Positions 6,527 through 8,806 of a DNA stretch of 8,806 bases are shown here, piece by piece. Position 1 is the first letter of the stretch; every line of letters begins with the position of its first letter. The notes below the pieces were generated by a model. It ran no database searches and was not told the DNA's origin. It saw only the letters and a program-made list of their open reading frames with translations. The stretch lies in contig CAYMMM010000030.1 of the NCBI GenBank assembly GCA_964391595.1, positions 1-8,806 on the forward strand, written 5' to 3'. The position numbers were made by a program, and so were the translations under genes. This DNA comes from JADZGC01 sp964391595 (GTDB lineage: Bacteria; Patescibacteriota; Saccharimonadia; CAILAD01; GCA-016700035).

Positions 6527-7231
6527 TTATGGACGTATAGATAAGAATGCAGAGATGTCCTCCCAGGCCTGTTCGGCAGCCGACTGCACATATCTATCTT
6601 CACGATCAGCATTGAAGAACGCATGTCCAGCGTCGTATGATTTGATCTCGTGCTGGATCTTAGCCTCAGTCAGTAACGAGTGAATCTTGTCGCGATCAGC
6701 GGATGGGATCATTGGATCATGCTCACCAAATATACCGAGCACGCGCAGCGCCTTGTCTTGATGCCGAGCTCGAGCAAGTGCCTGGACAGCCGAGTCTCCT
6801 GCGTAGAATCCTGGTGACACACTGGCTCCGCCGTAGCACGACACGATATCTGTAATAGCCGGATTCACCCCTGAGAGATACGCCAACTTGCCTCCAAAGC
6901 AAAAACCCCAGATAACCAAGCGCTCGAGCTCAGGCTGCCTTTCCCGGACAAGAGCGACTGCGCGCGCCAAGTGCGGCAGATACAGCTCCCCCGTCATTTG
7001 ATCCATAATCTCCGCACCAGACATATCGTCATACGCGAATGTTTGCACCTTCCCGGTCACAGCGTAGAAGTGATCCAGCACATAGCTATCTATTCCCAGC
7101 TCCGTCTGCACCTTGGCAGCCAGCTCACGAGTAAAATCTTTGACGCCAAAAATCTCAGGCAAGATGATAAGCGCCGCCTTAGACTGAGACGCCTGAGTGT
7201 GTGCGTAAAGAAAATCTGTCACCTGGCTCAT
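6527..7231 (-). CDS. Dienelactone hydrolase family protein
   Basis: A 234-aa cytosolic alpha/beta-hydrolase, about the size of classical dienelactone hydrolases. The family's Cys-Asp-His triad is visible: the nucleophile elbow 'GFCFGG' gives C111, 'GEHDPMIP' gives D172 and 'AGHAFF' gives H203. E26 in 'LPEIFGV' matches the glutamate that controls the cysteine in this family. Classical members open the lactone ring of dienelactone in chlorocatechol breakdown, but most relatives act on other small esters or lactones. Nothing in the neighbourhood points to aromatic degradation, so the substrate is unknown. It lies downstream of, and on the same strand as, the flavocytochrome gene, but has its own promoter (7238-7265). 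No Shine-Dalgarno site precedes the ATG; the transcript may be leaderless. It is convergent with tatC, with an 11-nt gap. Confidence 0.92.
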   Translation of the reverse strand: MSQVTDFLYAHTQASQSKAALIILPEIFGVKDFTRELAAKVQTELGIDSYVLDHFYAVTGKVQTFAYDDMSGAEIMDQMTGELYLPHLARAVALVRERQPELERLVIWGFCFGGKLAYLSGVNPAITDIVSCYGGASVSPGFYAGDSAVQALARARHQDKALRVLGIFGEHDPMIPSADRDKIHSLLTEAKIQHEIKSYDAGHAFFNADREDRYVQSAAEQAWEDISAFLSIRP

Positions 7232-7237
7232 AGTGAC

Positions 7238-7265
7238 AGTATGACAGACTGGAAGCCATCGTCAA
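7238..7265 (-). promoter_or_regulatory. Promoter of the dienelactone hydrolase gene, probably giving a leaderless mRNA
   Basis: On the minus strand, TTGACG (7265-7260; 5 of 6 to -35) and CATACT (7243-7238; 4 of 6 to -10) are 16 nt apart, the same spacing as the promoter at 4310. Only six bases (7237-7232) separate the -10 from the ATG at 7231. Transcription would therefore start at or within a base or two of the ATG, which would explain the missing ribosome binding site. Confidence 0.5.
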
Positions 7266-7299
7266 AGCAAGACCAGTACACCTGCCGACTAAAGTAAAA

Positions 7300-8622
7300 T
7301 TATCGAAAACCGAAGTCTTCAAAGAGAATGTGGCGCTCAGTCACACCATGCGCACGCAGCCCATCATGTATAGCATGCATCATGGGTGGTGGCCCGCAAA
7401 TTAAGAATTCGGTACGCATGCAATCATGCTGCTTCTGCAGAATATCTGCCGTAAGAAATCCTTGTTTATCCTGGCAGAAGGTATGTACACGGAAGTTTGG
7501 ATTTGCTTTCGCAATGGCTTGAAACTCGGCATCGAGATAGGCTTCCTTGGCGGATAGTACGCAGTAATAGAAATCGACCGAATACCCCTTGGTTGGCAGT
7601 GCCTTAGCCATAGACAAGAATGGAGTGACTCCGATACCCCCAGCTATCCAGACTTGCTTCGTGCCCCGTGCATGCCTGAAGCTAAAGCCACCATGTGGCC
7701 CCTCCACATACGCCGTCGTACCGGGCTTCAGTGCAAGCAGAGATGCAGTAAAATCACCAAGCACCTTCACAATAAATCTCAGATCTCGCTCTCGAGGCGG
7801 CGATGCCATCGAGTACGGGTGTGCCTCATCACTTATAGGGTGGCCTACAAAACTCACGAAAGCGAACTGACCAGCGGTGAAATTCAATAGCCTACCCTTC
7901 GGCTCCAAGACGATATCAACGGTCGAATCACCCATCTTGCGCACTTCACGAACGCTGTATCGATATCTCCTCGGGAAGAATTTGCCAAACACAGTATGGT
8001 AGAAGAATGCGTACATCGCTGCGATACAGAATACAAAAACATATACCCAGAGTAGTTGTGACTTAGCGAGGTTCCCATGATCATCAAGGAAGGCATGCAG
8101 GAACCCTGCAAAGAAGACCAAGCCAAGTATTCGATGTACCCACAAAAATAACTGATAGCGCAGGCGCAAGAACACCGTGACGGGGAGCGTCAGCAGCATC
8201 GCATAGAGCGCAATCAAGCCGAAATTTAGCTGCCAGTTTGCACCAAATATCCAGAGTGAACTTAGCTTTGCAGGATTCAGGCCAGCCAGCCGAATCGTCA
8301 GAAAAAGCGGGTGTAGCGAAATGAAAAAGAATGCCACACCACCAGTAATGTGATGCCAGCGGTATGCTCGATCCAAGCCACCGAAGAGTCTCTCTGTCCA
8401 ACGCCAGCGAGCCGATAAGACGACCGACCAGCTATAGAGAACGATCCCCACAAATGCACCGATATTAGCGAGGCTTTTCCAGATAGCTGCGGTATTCGCT
8501 ACTCGTTCCTGCAAGGGTATGACGAGCGCCCACAACAACAACACAATGCCCACGCTTGCCCATATCACTGCCCCACCAAGATGATTGCGCCGCATATCTG
8601 GATCTACAATACGTGCCGTCAC
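7300..8622 (-). CDS. Ferric reductase / NADPH-oxidase-like flavocytochrome (heme membrane domain plus FAD/NAD(P) domain)
   Basis: A 440-aa membrane oxidoreductase counted from the GTG at 8622. Six hydrophobic helices span roughly 17-36, 54-70, 93-112, 130-150, 158-178 and 189-208. Heme-ligand histidines typical of ferric-reductase-like domains are present: 'WHHITGG' (H90/H91) with 'SLHPLF' (H104), and 'WVHRILG' (H163) with 'FLHAFLDDH' (H176). The cytosolic half carries FAD motif 'HPYSMAS' (268-274), 'GPHGGF' (308-313), nucleotide motif 'AGGIGVTPF' (327-335), 'CGPPPM' (409-414) and the terminal 'FGFR'. The family moves electrons from NAD(P)H through FAD and b-type heme across the membrane to iron, oxygen or other acceptors; which one cannot be told. 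A longer start (ATG at 8664, 454 aa) would overlap the upstream gene by 43 nt and lacks a Shine-Dalgarno site. GTG at 8622 has GGAG at 8636-8633 and a TAGTG overlap, so it is preferred. Confidence 0.9.
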   Translation of the reverse strand: MTARIVDPDMRRNHLGGAVIWASVGIVLLLWALVIPLQERVANTAAIWKSLANIGAFVGIVLYSWSVVLSARWRWTERLFGGLDRAYRWHHITGGVAFFFISLHPLFLTIRLAGLNPAKLSSLWIFGANWQLNFGLIALYAMLLTLPVTVFLRLRYQLFLWVHRILGLVFFAGFLHAFLDDHGNLAKSQLLWVYVFVFCIAAMYAFFYHTVFGKFFPRRYRYSVREVRKMGDSTVDIVLEPKGRLLNFTAGQFAFVSFVGHPISDEAHPYSMASPPRERDLRFIVKVLGDFTASLLALKPGTTAYVEGPHGGFSFRHARGTKQVWIAGGIGVTPFLSMAKALPTKGYSVDFYYCVLSAKEAYLDAEFQAIAKANPNFRVHTFCQDKQGFLTADILQKQHDCMRTEFLICGPPPMMHAIHDGLRAHGVTERHILFEDFGFR

Positions 8623-8806
8623 TACTGCCCAACTCCTGTTGTCTGTGTTGTAACCGCCTGACATTGTGGATCACTTGTAGGATTCAGCTGACAACGACTC
8701 TGTGTCGCGATATTAACACTGAAAAGAATAATTACGGAAACCAGGGAAAGAGAGCCAAGTACGACCCCAGCAATTGCCAAGCCTCGTCGCGCACTCCCAA
8801 GAGCCG
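8622..8806 (-). CDS. C-terminal part of a small DUF4190-like membrane protein (5' end outside window)
   Basis: A minus-strand frame enters from the right edge (first whole codon at 8804) and runs 60 codons to TAG at 8622-8624. It begins 'ALGSARRGLAIAGVVLGSLSL', continuing to a hydrophobic segment ending near residue 30. The pattern R-G-L-A-I-A-G-x-V-L-G is the hallmark of the last helix of DUF4190-type small membrane proteins. About 30 polar residues follow, with two cysteines (38 and 48) that would lie outside the membrane and could pair. Its stop overlaps the likely GTG start of the flavocytochrome, so the two probably form one operon. The role of DUF4190 proteins is not known. Only the 3' part is visible. 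Confidence 0.72.
   Translation of the reverse strand, partial: ALGSARRGLAIAGVVLGSLSLVSVIILFSVNIATQSRCQLNPTSDPQCQAVTTQTTGVGQ
8633..8636 (-). promoter_or_regulatory. Ribosome binding site (GGAG) supporting the GTG start of the flavocytochrome
   Basis: GGAG on the minus strand lies 10 nt before GTG (8622-8620), within the last codons of the upstream gene. The GTG shares a base with that gene's TAG stop (8624-8622), as in the TAATG overlaps of the cassette on the other strand. Confidence 0.5.

Noticed and set aside
677..8401. Many 60-105 codon open frames on the strand opposite, or out of frame with, the main genes
   Set aside because: They lie wholly inside well-supported genes, have no ribosome binding sites or recognisable domains, and show low-complexity Ser/Arg/Cys-rich translations typical of shadow frames.
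8665..8700. TACAAG on the minus strand as a separate promoter for the flavocytochrome
   Set aside because: No -35 hexamer at a suitable distance, and it lies inside the coding frame of the DUF4190-like gene, so co-transcription is simpler.
1..8806. An altered genetic code (UGA as Gly or Trp, as in some CPR lineages)
   Set aside because: No in-frame TGA is needed anywhere; all nine confident stops are TAA or TAG and all long frames read through with the standard code.

Overview
The window looks like a piece of a small bacterial chromosome, most likely from a Candidate Phyla Radiation lineage. Saccharibacteria is my best guess. The guess rests on gene style: tail-fibre-like proteins without signal peptides, a small twin-arginine anchor protein and a short N-terminal 'PGDDSGTWGDILNDFL' module. 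There is no rRNA or marker gene here to prove it. Reading frames are tightly packed, gene starts often overlap the previous stop, and the standard code fits: all nine genes with a visible stop end in TAA or TAG, with no internal TGA. No tRNA, rRNA, CRISPR array, transposase, integrase, capsid or terminase gene is visible.

Positions 1-6515 (+ strand) hold a phage-tail-like or surface-protein cassette. It begins with a LamG/concanavalin-like protein cut off by the left edge, which carries a C-terminal tail of five ~26-residue F-x-Y repeats. Next come two tandem paralogous proteins with beta-propeller-like repeats. A near-consensus promoter (TTGACA, 16 nt, TACAAT at 4310-4337) then appears to drive a three-gene operon with two TAATG stop/start overlaps: an 80-aa protein with a textbook Tat (RR) motif and a membrane segment, a tail-fibre-type protein built of three exact 82-residue repeats, and a divergent TatC translocase with a long cytoplasmic tail. 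None of the tail-like proteins whose N-terminus is visible has a signal peptide. The order suggests, but does not prove, a cassette in which folded tail-like proteins are displayed through or anchored by a Tat-type membrane system.

Positions 6527-8806 (- strand) are ordinary metabolic genes convergent with the cassette. Reading in their own direction they are: the 3' end of a small DUF4190-like membrane protein entering from the right edge, a six-helix ferric-reductase/NADPH-oxidase-type flavocytochrome whose start probably overlaps that gene's stop (TAGTG), and a dienelactone-hydrolase-family enzyme. The last has its own promoter so close to the ATG that its message may be leaderless. The two halves meet tail to tail with an 11-nt gap at 6516-6526.
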